Below, one piece after another: positions 17,782 to 26,375 of a DNA stretch of 64,000 bases (position 1 is the first letter of the stretch; every line of letters begins with the position of its first letter). The notes below the pieces were generated by a model that was not told the origin of the DNA, did no database searches, and saw only the letters and a program-made list of their open reading frames with translations. This DNA comes from an uncultured Oscillospiraceae bacterium (GTDB lineage Bacteria > Bacillota > Clostridia > Oscillospirales > Oscillospiraceae): positions 42,751 to 106,750 of the forward strand of contig CAKTGM010000005.1 in the NCBI GenBank assembly GCA_934561515.1, given 5' to 3'. The position numbers and the translations under genes are program-made.

Positions 17782-19025
17782 AAAAAGAACACTTCCTGCA
17801 AAGCGAAGGCTTTAAGTCCGTCGCGGCGTCCGTCCTCTCGATCCTGATCGGTCTTGCCGTGGGCAGCATCGTCATCATCGTCGTGGGTCTCACGAGCCCC
17901 AACCTCTCGCTTTCCTCGGCGTGGGACGGCATCCGCATCGTCTTCGGCGGCCTCTTCTCCACGGGCCGCAGCGCCTCCGGCGCGCTCACGTGGGGCTTTA
18001 ACCCGACAAACATCGGCAATATGCTCTTTAGAGCCGCCCCGCTCATCATGACGGGTCTTTCCGTCGGCATGGCGTATAAGACCGGCCTTTTCAACATCGG
18101 CGCGCCGGGCCAGTACCTCATGGGCACGCTCGTCTCGCTCTCCATCGCCCTCGGCCTTCCGTCCGAGACGATGTCTACCACGCTCATCTGGCTGCTCGCC
18201 TTCCTCGGCGGCACGCTCGCAGGCGCGCTCTGGGGCGCGATCCCCGGCCTCTTTAAGGCGCTGCTCAACATCAACGAGGTGCTCGCCTGCATCATGACGA
18301 ACTGGATCGCGGCGAACCTCGTCACATGGCTCTTTGACATCAGCAGCTTCAAGAACGTCACCGAGTCCACCAAGACCGGCTACATCTATAAGACGACCTA
18401 CAACGGCGTTGCCACGGCGAAGATGGGCCTTGACAAGCTCTTCCCGAACTCTCAGGTCAACGGCGGCATCCTCATCGCCATCGTCTTTGCCATCGGCGTT
18501 TATGTGATGATGAGCAAGACGACCTTCGGCTACCAGCTCAAGGCCTGCGGCTCCAACCGCCATGCCGCGCGCTATGCCGGTATCGCCGACAAACGCAACA
18601 TTGTGCTCTCCATGGCCATCGCCGGCGGACTGAGTGCGGCGGGCGCTTCGCTCTACTACCTCTCCGGCAATACGGAGTTCTTCTGGTCGACGTACCAGTC
18701 CCTCCCCGGCATCGGCTTCAACGGCATCCCCGTTGCGATGCTCGCCTCCTGCAACCCCATCGGCATCATCTTCACGGCGATCTTCATGTCGACGCTCGAT
18801 ATCTCCGGCTTGCAGCTGACGAATCTGACGGCCTACAACGAGTACATTACGAACGTCATCATCGCCGTCATCGTCTACCTCAGCGCCTTCTCGCTGCTCA
18901 TCAAGATGTGGATCGGCAAGCTCGGCAAGAAGCAGGACGACGGCGCGGACGCCAACGCAGAGCCCGCGGCTCCCGCACCGGCCGCTGTACCGGCTGAAAC
19001 CGAGAAAGGAGGCGACGCGAAATGA
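17778..19025 (+). CDS. Nucleoside ABC importer permease (NupP/YufP type)
   Basis: Inner-membrane permease of the BPD_transp_2 family, 415 residues, with about ten membrane segments. Typical blocks are FRAAPLIMTGLSVGMAYKTG, FNIGAPGQYLMG and GFNGIPVAMLA. The C-terminal tail of some 40 residues is Ala/Pro-rich and soluble. Start overlaps the ATPase stop (ATGA) and its own stop overlaps the next permease in the same way, so the three genes are translationally coupled. Confidence 0.92.
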   Translation: MKKEHFLQSEGFKSVAASVLSILIGLAVGSIVIIVVGLTSPNLSLSSAWDGIRIVFGGLFSTGRSASGALTWGFNPTNIGNMLFRAAPLIMTGLSVGMAYKTGLFNIGAPGQYLMGTLVSLSIALGLPSETMSTTLIWLLAFLGGTLAGALWGAIPGLFKALLNINEVLACIMTNWIAANLVTWLFDISSFKNVTESTKTGYIYKTTYNGVATAKMGLDKLFPNSQVNGGILIAIVFAIGVYVMMSKTTFGYQLKACGSNRHAARYAGIADKRNIVLSMAIAGGLSAAGASLYYLSGNTEFFWSTYQSLPGIGFNGIPVAMLASCNPIGIIFTAIFMSTLDISGLQLTNLTAYNEYITNVIIAVIVYLSAFSLLIKMWIGKLGKKQDDGADANAEPAAPAPAAVPAETEKGGDAK

Positions 19026-20053
19026 CATTCCTCATCCAGCAAACGCTCATTTATGCCGTCCCCCTGATGATCGTGGCGCTTGCGGGCGTGTTCGCCGAGC
19101 GCAGCGGTATCATCAACCTCGCGCTTGAAGGTATCATGGTCTTCGGCGCGTTCATCGGCGTTTGGTTCGTGCGCATTTTGCAGACGAGCGACGCCATCCT
19201 CTCCCTCAAGCAGAGCGGCAACTGGGTCGCGCTTCAGGGCGTGGAGCTGCTCACGATGCTGGTGGCGGCGGCCTTCGGCGCGCTGTTCTCCCTGCTTCTG
19301 AGCTTTGCCTCCATCAACCTGCGCGCCGACCAGACCATCGGCGGCACGGCGCTCAACCTGATGGCTCCCGCGCTGGTGCTGTTCTTCATCCGCATCATCG
19401 CCAACCAGAATACGCTGCAGATGCTCACGGGCGACGCGGCGAGCTGGTTCATGATCAAAAAGTCGACGCTCGGCATCGACAAGAGCACGGACCTCGGCTT
19501 CTTTGGCGAGACCTTCATCAACAAGGTCTACCTTGCGACCTATATCTGCATCCTGCTCTTCATCATCCTGTCGATCCTGCTCTACAAGACGCGCTTTGGC
19601 CTGCGCCTGCGCGCTTGCGGCGAAAACCCGCAGGCGGCGGACTCGCTGGGCATCAACGTCTATAAGATGCGCTACGCGGGCACGACCATCTCCGGTGCGC
19701 TCGCGGGCATGGGCGGCTTCGTCTATGCGCTGACGACCGCGAACTGCGCCTCGAACGGCGATGTGGCGGGCTTCGGCTTCCTTGCCCTGGCCGTTATGAT
19801 CTTCGGCAACTGGAAGCCTGTGAACATCGCGCTTTCCTCGCTGCTGTTCGGCCTTTTCAAGTGCATCGCGGCAAGCTACGGCAGCATCGACATCAACGGA
19901 GACGGTGTTTATATGCTCGCGGAGATCGGCGTCAGCGCCCACTTCTACCGTATGCTGCCCTACATCGTTACGCTGCTCGTGCTGGCGTTCACGTCCAAGA
20001 GCTCCCGCGCGCCCAAGGCAGAGGGCATCCCCTACGACAAGGGCCAGCGTTAA
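19022..20053 (+). CDS. Nucleoside ABC importer permease (NupQ/YufQ type)
   Basis: Second permease of the importer, 343 residues, BPD_transp_2 family. The hallmark GVFAERSGIINLALEGIMVFGAF near the N-terminus marks the YufQ-like partner; LRACGENPQAADSLGINV is the cytoplasmic coupling loop. It pairs with the 17778 permease to form the channel; the last gene before a strong terminator. GGAGGCGACGAAATG supplies the ribosome site within the preceding gene. Confidence 0.92.
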   Translation: MTFLIQQTLIYAVPLMIVALAGVFAERSGIINLALEGIMVFGAFIGVWFVRILQTSDAILSLKQSGNWVALQGVELLTMLVAAAFGALFSLLLSFASINLRADQTIGGTALNLMAPALVLFFIRIIANQNTLQMLTGDAASWFMIKKSTLGIDKSTDLGFFGETFINKVYLATYICILLFIILSILLYKTRFGLRLRACGENPQAADSLGINVYKMRYAGTTISGALAGMGGFVYALTTANCASNGDVAGFGFLALAVMIFGNWKPVNIALSSLLFGLFKCIAASYGSIDINGDGVYMLAEIGVSAHFYRMLPYIVTLLVLAFTSKSSRAPKAEGIPYDKGQR

Positions 20054-20063
20054 ATGCAAATCA

Positions 20064-20096
20064 AAAAAGCGGTATGGCTGTGCCATACCGCTTTTT
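20064..20096 (+). terminator. Terminator of nucleoside ABC operon
   Basis: 15-bp stem AAAAAGCGGTATGGC with TGT loop ending in a T-run. Confidence 0.92.
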
Positions 20097-20118
20097 GGCA
20101 AAATGAAGGAGAAAACAT

Positions 20119-20580
20119 ATGGAGATCAGAGAGATTACGACGGCGGGGGGAAAGCGGCGCATCGCGCGTTTCATTTTAGAATCGCTGCCCGACTGGTTCG
20201 GTATCCCGGAGGCGCGTGAGGAATACATCGAAAAGAGTGCCAAGCAGCCGTTTTTTGCCGCGTTCGACGGCGAAAATACCGTCGGCTTCCTCTGCCTTGC
20301 CGAAACGGGAAAGGACACGGCGGAGCTCTGCGTCATGGGCGTTCTGAAAGAGCAGCACCGCCGCGGCGTCGGCAAAGCGCTCTTTGTCGCGGCGAAGCGG
20401 CGGGCGAAGGAACTCGGCTACTCCTTCTTGCAGGTCAAGACCGTGCAGATGGGAAAGAATCCCGAGTACGACGCGACAAACCGCTTCTACCTCGCCCTCG
20501 GCTTTCGTGAGTTTGAGGTGTTCCCGACGCTCTGGGACGAGTGGAACCCATGCCAGATCTACGTGATGAGCCTCAAATAA
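20119..20580 (+). CDS. GNAT family N-acetyltransferase
   Basis: Acetyl-CoA dependent N-acetyltransferase of 153 residues. The acetyl-CoA loop is EQHRRGVGKAL (R/Q-x-x-G-x-G/A), after the beta-4 strand ELCVMGVL. A C-terminal NRFYLALGFREFE block is the usual GNAT motif B. The substrate cannot be told. ATG 20119 follows GAAGGAG. It starts 23 bp past the terminator and no clear promoter is seen, so read-through or a weak promoter is likely. Confidence 0.88.
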   Translation: MEIREITTAGGKRRIARFILESLPDWFGIPEAREEYIEKSAKQPFFAAFDGENTVGFLCLAETGKDTAELCVMGVLKEQHRRGVGKALFVAAKRRAKELGYSFLQVKTVQMGKNPEYDATNRFYLALGFREFEVFPTLWDEWNPCQIYVMSLK

Positions 20581-20646
20581 AAATATACGGAACTTTTTCC
20601 GGCCGTTTTGCGTCCAAGGAAGCAGAAGAACAGGGGAGGGAAGCAT

Positions 20647-21468
20647 ATGACCGTCCGCGAACCAAAAAAACGTTCCGATCTGCGCCTGAAGCTCGGCGGC
20701 GCGTATTTCAGCGCGCGGCGCAGACTCGCATGGCTTTCCATGCGGAAGCATTTTGCGCGCGAGCGCAGCGGAGAGAGCCTTTCGTATCAGGCATTTTCCC
20801 ACCATACGCCGCTCATGCGAAAGCTCAAGGACGTCGATATGCAGCTCCAGCGCAGCAAGGTGACAAATCTCCGCCTCGCCTGCGCGCGGCTCGACGGGCT
20901 TTTGCTGCATCCGGGCGAAACGATGAGCTACTGGTATCTCATCGGAAAGCCGACGGCGGGGAAGGGGTATCTTCCCGGTATGATCCTGCGCAACGGCAAA
21001 TTTCTCGCCGCAACGGGCGGCGGGCTCTGCCAGCTCTCAAACCTCATCTACTGGATGACGCTGCACACGCCGCTCACGGTCGTCGAGCGCCACCGCCACG
21101 GCTACGACGTTTTTCCCGACGCGGACCGGACGCAGCCCTTCGGCAGCGGTGCGACCTGCTTTTACCCCTACCTTGACCTGATGATCCGCAACGACACGCA
21201 GGAGACCTATCAGCTGCGCGTCCGCGTCGGCGAAACGGACCTTGAGGGCGAGTGGCGCGTGAGCGCGGCACTCGCGGAACGCTACGAGGTCGTCGAGCGC
21301 AACCACGAAATGCGCGCGCAGTACTGGGGCGGCTATGTCCGCCACAACGAGCTTTACCGCCAGACCTTTGATCTGCAGGGCAAGCTGCTTGCGGAAACGC
21401 CCGTCGCCGTAAACGACGCGGTGATGATGTACTCGCCCTATCTCGAAGAAAGCAAAAAGGAAGGCTGA
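20647..21468 (+). CDS. VanW family protein
   Basis: VanW-like protein (273 residues), the family named after a gene of vancomycin resistance clusters but of unknown biochemical role; most members are not linked to resistance. The conserved VanW region includes LLHPGETMSYWYLIGKPTAGKGY and TGGGLCQLSNLIYWM, then HRHGYDVFPD. No signal peptide or clear membrane anchor is visible. ATG 20647 is preceded by AGGGGAGGG. No van ligase genes lie nearby. Its stop codon lies within the loop of a two-way terminator. Confidence 0.85.
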   Translation: MTVREPKKRSDLRLKLGGAYFSARRRLAWLSMRKHFARERSGESLSYQAFSHHTPLMRKLKDVDMQLQRSKVTNLRLACARLDGLLLHPGETMSYWYLIGKPTAGKGYLPGMILRNGKFLAATGGGLCQLSNLIYWMTLHTPLTVVERHRHGYDVFPDADRTQPFGSGATCFYPYLDLMIRNDTQETYQLRVRVGETDLEGEWRVSAALAERYEVVERNHEMRAQYWGGYVRHNELYRQTFDLQGKLLAETPVAVNDAVMMYSPYLEESKKEG

Positions 21469-21480
21469 ACGCCTTCCTTT
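21456..21480. terminator. Bidirectional terminator between vanW-like gene and trmB
   Basis: AAAGGAAGGC (21456-21465) and GCCTTCCTTT (21471-21480), with T-runs on either strand; it serves both convergent genes. Confidence 0.8.
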
Positions 21481-21484
21481 TCTC

Positions 21485-22177
21485 TTATTCCGCCGTTTCT
21501 TCCGCTTCTTCGGCCTTTTCCTCTTCCACGGGCTCTTCCCACGGCTGCATCGTGGCAACGCAGCGGTTGATGTTCTTGCCCTCGGCAAAGAACTTCGCCT
21601 CGTAGTCGGTCATCACGCCGCACTGTCCGTTTGCGTGCAGGTCGCGCGTGACCTCGGAGAGAGCGAAGCCGAACTGGGGGATCTCCTCGATCGACCAGAG
21701 GAAGAGGGGATCGTTGTCGGTCTTGAAATGGATCTGGCCGTTCTCCTTGAGCACCTTGCGGTAGAGCTTTAAGAAGTTGCCGTGCGTCAACCGGCGCTTG
21801 GCCTGCCGCTTGGGCGGCCACGGGTCGCAGAAGTTGACATAGATGCGGTCGACCTCGCCCTGATCGAAGATCTCAGGCAGCTGGTTCGCGTCGATGTCGA
21901 TGAAGAAGACATTGCGCAGCCCCGCGCCTGCCGCGCGCTCCATGGCCACGACCATCGCGTCGGGGACCTTTTCCACCGCGATGAGCAGCACATCGGGCTC
22001 GGCAGCGGCAGTCTCGACGGTGAAGCGGCCCTTGCCGCAGCCAAGCTCCACGCGGATCTCCTTTGCCGCTGGCATCAAGTCGCGCCAGTGGCCCTTGTGC
22101 TCGTAGGGGTCCTTGATCTGATAGGCTTCGCAGCGCTCCATGCGGGGGAGCAGATTTTTCTTTTTGCGCATTCGCAT
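21485..22177 (-). CDS. trmB: tRNA (guanine-N7-)-methyltransferase
   Basis: SAM-dependent enzyme making m7G46 in tRNA; 230 residues. The SAM motif is VELGCGKGRFTVETA, followed by FIDIDANQLPEIF, and the family signature is VNFCDPWPPKRQAKRRLTHG. A Glu-rich tail of about 18 residues ends the protein. Start ATG 22175-22177 (MRMRKKK) has TGAGGCG upstream; longer in-frame extension is not supported. It is monocistronic with its own promoter and convergent with the VanW-family gene. Confidence 0.94.
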   Translation of the reverse strand: MRMRKKKNLLPRMERCEAYQIKDPYEHKGHWRDLMPAAKEIRVELGCGKGRFTVETAAAEPDVLLIAVEKVPDAMVVAMERAAGAGLRNVFFIDIDANQLPEIFDQGEVDRIYVNFCDPWPPKRQAKRRLTHGNFLKLYRKVLKENGQIHFKTDNDPLFLWSIEEIPQFGFALSEVTRDLHANGQCGVMTDYEAKFFAEGKNINRCVATMQPWEEPVEEEKAEEAEETAE

Positions 22178-22211
22178 AAAAAACGCCTCATTTTTCGTAA
22201 AGTCATCTGCT

Positions 22212-22240
22212 ATCATAGCGGAAAATAGCGGAAGAGACAA
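22212..22240 (-). promoter_or_regulatory. Promoter of trmB
   Basis: Minus strand TTGTCT (22235-22240), 17 bp, TATGAT (22212-22217). Confidence 0.7.
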
Positions 22241-22362
22241 GCCATTCCTGAAAATTTTGCACAAGTTCCGTGATGCGGCGGGGAAAAAACGAAAAAAATG
22301 CAACATTTCCTGCAACGCTGTCGGGAAAACGGGAAACTTTTTTGAAAAAAGTGATTTTTCTC

Positions 22363-22391
22363 TTGCAAAAAGGGGAAACCCCCCATATAAT
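22363..22391 (+). promoter_or_regulatory. Promoter of crt-hbd
   Basis: TTGCAA (22363-22368), 17 bp, perfect TATAAT (22386-22391). Confidence 0.85.
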
Positions 22392-22426
22392 AGGGGCAGT
22401 TGAATGTTACAGGGAGGAGACATACC

Positions 22427-23203
22427 ATGTCTTTTGTCAAATATGAACCGCAGGGCAGCATTGCCTACCTGATCATCGACCGGGAAAAGGCGCTCAACGC
22501 GCTCAACACGCAGGTCCTTTCCGACCTCGACGCGGCGATCGACGCGATCGACCTTGATACCGTCCGCTGCGTCATCGTGCGCGGCGCGGGCGAGAAGTCC
22601 TTTGTCGCGGGCGCGGACATCGCGCAGATGAAGGATCTGAGCAGGGAAGAGGGCGTGGCCTTCGGCAAGCAGGGCAACGACGTGATGCGCAAGCTTGAAT
22701 CGCTGCCCATCCCGACCATCGCGGCAGTCGGCGGCTATGCGCTCGGCGGCGGCTGCGAGCTCGCCATGAGCTGCGACTTCCGCATCTGCTCCGATACCGC
22801 CGTCTTCGGCCAGCCCGAAACAGGCCTTGGCATCACGCCGGGCTTCGGCGGCACGCAGCGCCTTGCGCGTCTGGTCGGCCCCGGCATGGCCAAGCAGATG
22901 ATCTACACCGCCCGCAACATCAAGGCAGACGAAGCGCTGCGCATCGGCCTTGTCAACGCCGTCTACCCGCTCGAGGAGCTTTACGCCGCGGCGGAGAAGC
23001 TCGCTTCTCAGATCGCCGCCAACGCGCCCATCGCGGTGCGCGCATCCAAAAAGGCCATCAACGAGGGCCTTCAGGTCGATATCGACCGCGCAGTCGTGAT
23101 CGAGGAGGAGAACTTCGGTTCCTGCTTCGAGACCGCCGACCAGCAGGAGGGCATGGGCGCATTCCTTGAAAAGCGCAAGCACGCCCCCTTCACCAATCAG
23201 TGA
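22427..23203 (+). CDS. crt: Enoyl-CoA hydratase / crotonase
   Basis: Crotonase-fold enzyme hydrating crotonyl-CoA and 3-hydroxybutyryl-CoA in either direction, 258 residues. Oxyanion-hole residues are in SFVAGADIAQM and ALGGGCELAMSCD; the two catalytic Glu are in GGCELA and in GQPETGLGITPGFGGTQRL. ATG 22427 has AGGGAGGAG upstream. hbd follows after 49 bp, so the pair runs the middle steps of butyrate synthesis, completed by bcd-etfBA 1.2 kb downstream. A thiolase gene is not in the window. Confidence 0.94.
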   Translation: MSFVKYEPQGSIAYLIIDREKALNALNTQVLSDLDAAIDAIDLDTVRCVIVRGAGEKSFVAGADIAQMKDLSREEGVAFGKQGNDVMRKLESLPIPTIAAVGGYALGGGCELAMSCDFRICSDTAVFGQPETGLGITPGFGGTQRLARLVGPGMAKQMIYTARNIKADEALRIGLVNAVYPLEELYAAAEKLASQIAANAPIAVRASKKAINEGLQVDIDRAVVIEEENFGSCFETADQQEGMGAFLEKRKHAPFTNQ

Positions 23204-23252
23204 TAGTCCGTTTGGATTTCATTTATTATTTAATTTGTAGGAGGACATACAA

Positions 23253-24092
23253 ATGAAAGTTGCAGTTTTCGGCGCCGGTACCATGGGCAGCGGCATTGCC
23301 CAGGTCTTCGCAGCCAAGGGCCACACCGCTCTGATGTACGCTTCCAGCGTCGCTTCCGCTCAGCGCCACAAGGATAAGCTCGCCGCTTCCCTGCAGAAGC
23401 GCGTGGAGAAGGGCAAGATGACCGAGGAGGCCAAGGACGCCATCCTCAACAACATCCTTGTCGAAGAGAAGTCCGCCGCCGCTGACGCCGACCTCATCAT
23501 CGAGTGCGTCAAGGAGGAGATGGGCACCAAGCGCGAGCTGCTCTGCGAGCTCGACGAGATGTGCAAGGAGACGACCGTCTTCGCCACCAACACCTCTTCT
23601 CTCTCCGTCACTGAGATGGGTCTCGGCCTCAAGCACCCCGTCATCGGTATGCACTTCTTCAACCCCGTGCCCAGCATGAAGCTCGTTGAGGTCATCCGCG
23701 GCGCCAACACCACGCAGGAGACCTTTGATTTCATCTACAACCTCTCCAAGGAGATCGGCAAGGAGCCCGTTGAGGTCGCCGAGGCTCCCGGCTTCGTCGT
23801 CAACAAGATCCTGATCCCCATGATCAACGAGGCCATCGGCCTGGTCGAGACCGGCGTTGCCTCCGTTGAGGACATCGATAAGGCCATGATGCTCGGCGCG
23901 AACCACCCGATGGGCCCCCTCGCTCTGGGCGACTTCATCGGCCTCGACGTCTGCCTTGCCATCATGAACGTCCTCTACAGCGAGACCGGCGATCCCAAGT
24001 ATCGCCCCGCTCTGCTGCTCAAGAAGATGGTTCGCGGCGGCCAGCTCGGCAAGAAGTCCGGCAAGGGCTTCTATGACTACAGCAAGAAGTAA
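23253..24092 (+). CDS. hbd: 3-hydroxybutyryl-CoA dehydrogenase
   Basis: NAD(P)-dependent dehydrogenase converting acetoacetyl-CoA to 3-hydroxybutyryl-CoA; 279 residues, typical. The Rossmann loop is FGAGTMGSGIAQ at the N-terminus. The catalytic His is in GMHFFNPVP and the Glu in EVAEAPGFVVNK; the C-terminal dimer domain contains GPLALGDFIGLDV. It shares the crt promoter and ends at a strong terminator. Confidence 0.96.
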   Translation: MKVAVFGAGTMGSGIAQVFAAKGHTALMYASSVASAQRHKDKLAASLQKRVEKGKMTEEAKDAILNNILVEEKSAAADADLIIECVKEEMGTKRELLCELDEMCKETTVFATNTSSLSVTEMGLGLKHPVIGMHFFNPVPSMKLVEVIRGANTTQETFDFIYNLSKEIGKEPVEVAEAPGFVVNKILIPMINEAIGLVETGVASVEDIDKAMMLGANHPMGPLALGDFIGLDVCLAIMNVLYSETGDPKYRPALLLKKMVRGGQLGKKSGKGFYDYSKK

Positions 24093-24115
24093 AACGCAAT
24101 ATCCCCGTCATATGA

Positions 24116-24146
24116 GAGGGCGATCCGGCAGGATCGCCCTCTTTTT
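24116..24146 (+). terminator. Terminator after hbd
   Basis: 11-bp stem GAGGGCGATCC, GGCA loop, then TTTTT. Confidence 0.9.
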
Positions 24147-24292
24147 ACTTATTTTTGTCAATATCCTTCTGTTTTGGAAGAGAAATGATTCCAAATAATG
24201 ACAGAAAGCTGTCATTTTGCGAGCGAAAACGCCAAAACAAGGTGGGGGAATTCGGCAGAAGGGACAAATTCCGAAAAGGAATGTAGTTTCCC

Positions 24293-24321
24293 TTGCGAAA
24301 ATTTAACGGAGCAGGTATAAT
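24293..24321 (+). promoter_or_regulatory. Promoter of bcd-etfBA
   Basis: TTGCGA (24293-24298), 17 bp, perfect TATAAT (24316-24321). The rest of the 24147-24391 gap is AT-rich and contains the candidate Rex site. Confidence 0.8.
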
Positions 24322-24339
24322 TGCAGTTACGGAACTGAT

Positions 24340-24357
24340 TTGTGAAAAATTAGACAA
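24340..24357 (+). promoter_or_regulatory. Candidate Rex operator
   Basis: The 18-mer TTGTGAA-AAAT-TAGACAA lies just downstream of the start of transcription. Rex sites in Firmicutes take the form TTGTGAA-N4-TTCACAA; the left half matches fully and the right half in 5 of 7. Rex senses NADH/NAD and is known to control butyryl-CoA genes in Clostridia. Binding here is inferred. Confidence 0.5.
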
Positions 24358-24391
24358 TCCAATTATTTTTATAGTGAAGGAGCAAAAGACT

Positions 24392-25537
24392 ATGGATTTC
24401 CATCTGTCCAAAGAACATCTGCTGGTCCGCAAAATGTATCGCGAATTTGCAGAAAATGAAGTCAAGCCTTTAGCTGAGGAACTCGATGAGGAAGAGCGCT
24501 TCCCCATGGAGACCGTCGAAAAGATGGCCAAGCTCGGCATGATGGGCATTTACTTCCCCAAGCAGTACGGCGGCGCGGGCGGCGATGTTCTCAGCTACGC
24601 TATGTGCGTGGAAGAGCTCGCGAAGGTCTGCGGCACCACCGCAGTCGTTGTTTCTGCCCATACCTCCCTTTGCTGCGCTCCCATTTTTGAGAACGGCACC
24701 GAGGAGCAGAAGATGAAGTATCTGCCCGACCTGCTGTCCGGCCGCAAGATCGGCGCGTTCGGCCTGACCGAGCCCGGCGCCGGCACGGACGCTTCCGGCC
24801 AGCAGACCATCGCTGTCAAGAACGAGAACGGCGACTACGTCCTCAACGGCAGCAAGTGCTTCATCACCAACGGCAACGTCGCTTCCACCTTCGTCGTCTT
24901 CGCGATGACCGACAAGAGCAAGGGCAACCACGGTATCTCCGCGTTCATCGTTGAGAGCACCTTCCCCGGCTTCTCCACCGGTAAGCACGAGAAGAAGATG
25001 GGTATCCGCGGCAGCTCTACCTGCGACCTCGTCTTCGAGGATTGCGTCGTCCCCAAGGAGAACCTGCTGGGCAAGGAGGGCGAAGGCTTCAAGATCGCTA
25101 TGAAGACCCTCGACGGCGGCCGTATCGGTATCGCTTCCCAGGCGCTGGGTCTTGCCGAGGGCGCCATCAACGAGGCTGTCAAGTACACCAAGGAGCGCGT
25201 CCAGTTCGGCCGCCGCCTGAGCCAGTTCCAGAACACCCAGTTCCAGCTGGCCGATATGCACACCCGCACCCAGGCTGCCCAGTACCTCGTGTACGCGGCT
25301 GCCATGAAGAAGCAGAATCACGAGGATTACTCCATGGATGCTGCCATGGCCAAGCTCTTCGCCGCGGAGACCGCGTCCGATGTGACCCGCCGCGCCGTTC
25401 AGCTCTTCGGCGGCTACGGCTACACCCGCGAGTATCCCGTTGAGCGCATGATGCGCGACGCCAAGATCACGGAGATCTACGAGGGCACTTCCGAGGTCCA
25501 GCGTATGGTCGTCGCCAAGTATCTTGGTGTGAACTGA
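24392..25537 (+). CDS. bcd: Butyryl-CoA dehydrogenase (acyl-CoA dehydrogenase)
   Basis: FAD-dependent enzyme reducing crotonyl-CoA to butyryl-CoA, 381 residues. Acyl-CoA dehydrogenase signatures are GAFGLTEPGAGTDASG (mid-protein) and QLFGGYGYTREYPVERMMRDAKI; the catalytic Glu is in YEGTSEVQ near the C-terminus. It is directly followed by etfB and etfA, the electron-bifurcating arrangement that couples crotonyl-CoA reduction to ferredoxin reduction. ATG 24392 follows GAAGGAG. Confidence 0.96.
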   Translation: MDFHLSKEHLLVRKMYREFAENEVKPLAEELDEEERFPMETVEKMAKLGMMGIYFPKQYGGAGGDVLSYAMCVEELAKVCGTTAVVVSAHTSLCCAPIFENGTEEQKMKYLPDLLSGRKIGAFGLTEPGAGTDASGQQTIAVKNENGDYVLNGSKCFITNGNVASTFVVFAMTDKSKGNHGISAFIVESTFPGFSTGKHEKKMGIRGSSTCDLVFEDCVVPKENLLGKEGEGFKIAMKTLDGGRIGIASQALGLAEGAINEAVKYTKERVQFGRRLSQFQNTQFQLADMHTRTQAAQYLVYAAAMKKQNHEDYSMDAAMAKLFAAETASDVTRRAVQLFGGYGYTREYPVERMMRDAKITEIYEGTSEVQRMVVAKYLGVN

Positions 25538-25556
25538 AAAAGGAGGTAAAGATATA

Positions 25557-26357
25557 ATGAAGATTCTTGTTTGCGTTAAGCAGGTCCCCGATACCTCCGG
25601 TAAGGTTGCTGTCAATCCCGACGGTACCCTGAACCGCGCTTCCATGCAGACCATCATCAACCCCGATGATATGAACGCCGTTGAGGCCGCTCTCAAGCTC
25701 AAGGACGAGCTGGGCTGCACCGTTACCGTTATCACCATGGGTCCCCCGCCGGCAGAAGGTATGCTGCGCGAGCTGATGGCCATGGGCGCGGATGATGGCT
25801 ACCTCGTTTCCGCCCGTGAGTTCGGCGGCTCCGATACCTACGCCACCTCCCAGATCCTCGCCGCCGCGATCGACACCATCGGTCTTGACGACGATGACAT
25901 CGTCTTCTGCGGCCGTCAGGCCATCGACGGTGATACCGCTCAGGTCGGCCCCCAGATCGCTGAGAAGCTGCACCTGCCCCAGATCACCTACGCTGCCGAC
26001 ATCACCAAGGATGGCGACACCCTGACCGTCAAGCGTATGCTTGAGGACGGCTACATGACCATCAAGGCACACACCCCGTGCCTCATCACCTGCATCAAGG
26101 AGCTCAATACCCCGCGTTACATGAGCGTCTCCGGTGTGTTTGAGTGCTACGCCAAGCCCATGAAGGTCCTCGATTACGAGGCGCTGAAGGATCATCCCCT
26201 GATCGACGCCACGACCATCGGCCTCAAGGGCTCCCCGACCAACATCCTGACCTCCTTCACGCCCCCCCAGAAGGGCGCCGGCCAGATGCTCGAGGGCAAC
26301 GACATGGCTACCTGCGAGAAGCTCGCCGGTATCCTGCTCGAAAAACACATCATTTAA
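25557..26357 (+). CDS. etfB: Electron transfer flavoprotein beta subunit
   Basis: Beta subunit of ETF, 266 residues. It begins with MKILVCVKQVPDT, characteristic of EtfB, and has the FCGRQAIDGDTAQVGP motif that binds the second flavin or AMP. In Bcd-EtfAB complexes the beta flavin is the bifurcating site using NADH. It lies 19 bp after bcd with a perfect AGGAGG, and 18 bp before etfA. Confidence 0.95.
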   Translation: MKILVCVKQVPDTSGKVAVNPDGTLNRASMQTIINPDDMNAVEAALKLKDELGCTVTVITMGPPPAEGMLRELMAMGADDGYLVSAREFGGSDTYATSQILAAAIDTIGLDDDDIVFCGRQAIDGDTAQVGPQIAEKLHLPQITYAADITKDGDTLTVKRMLEDGYMTIKAHTPCLITCIKELNTPRYMSVSGVFECYAKPMKVLDYEALKDHPLIDATTIGLKGSPTNILTSFTPPQKGAGQMLEGNDMATCEKLAGILLEKHII

Positions 26358-26375
26358 GGAAAGGAGATCAATACG

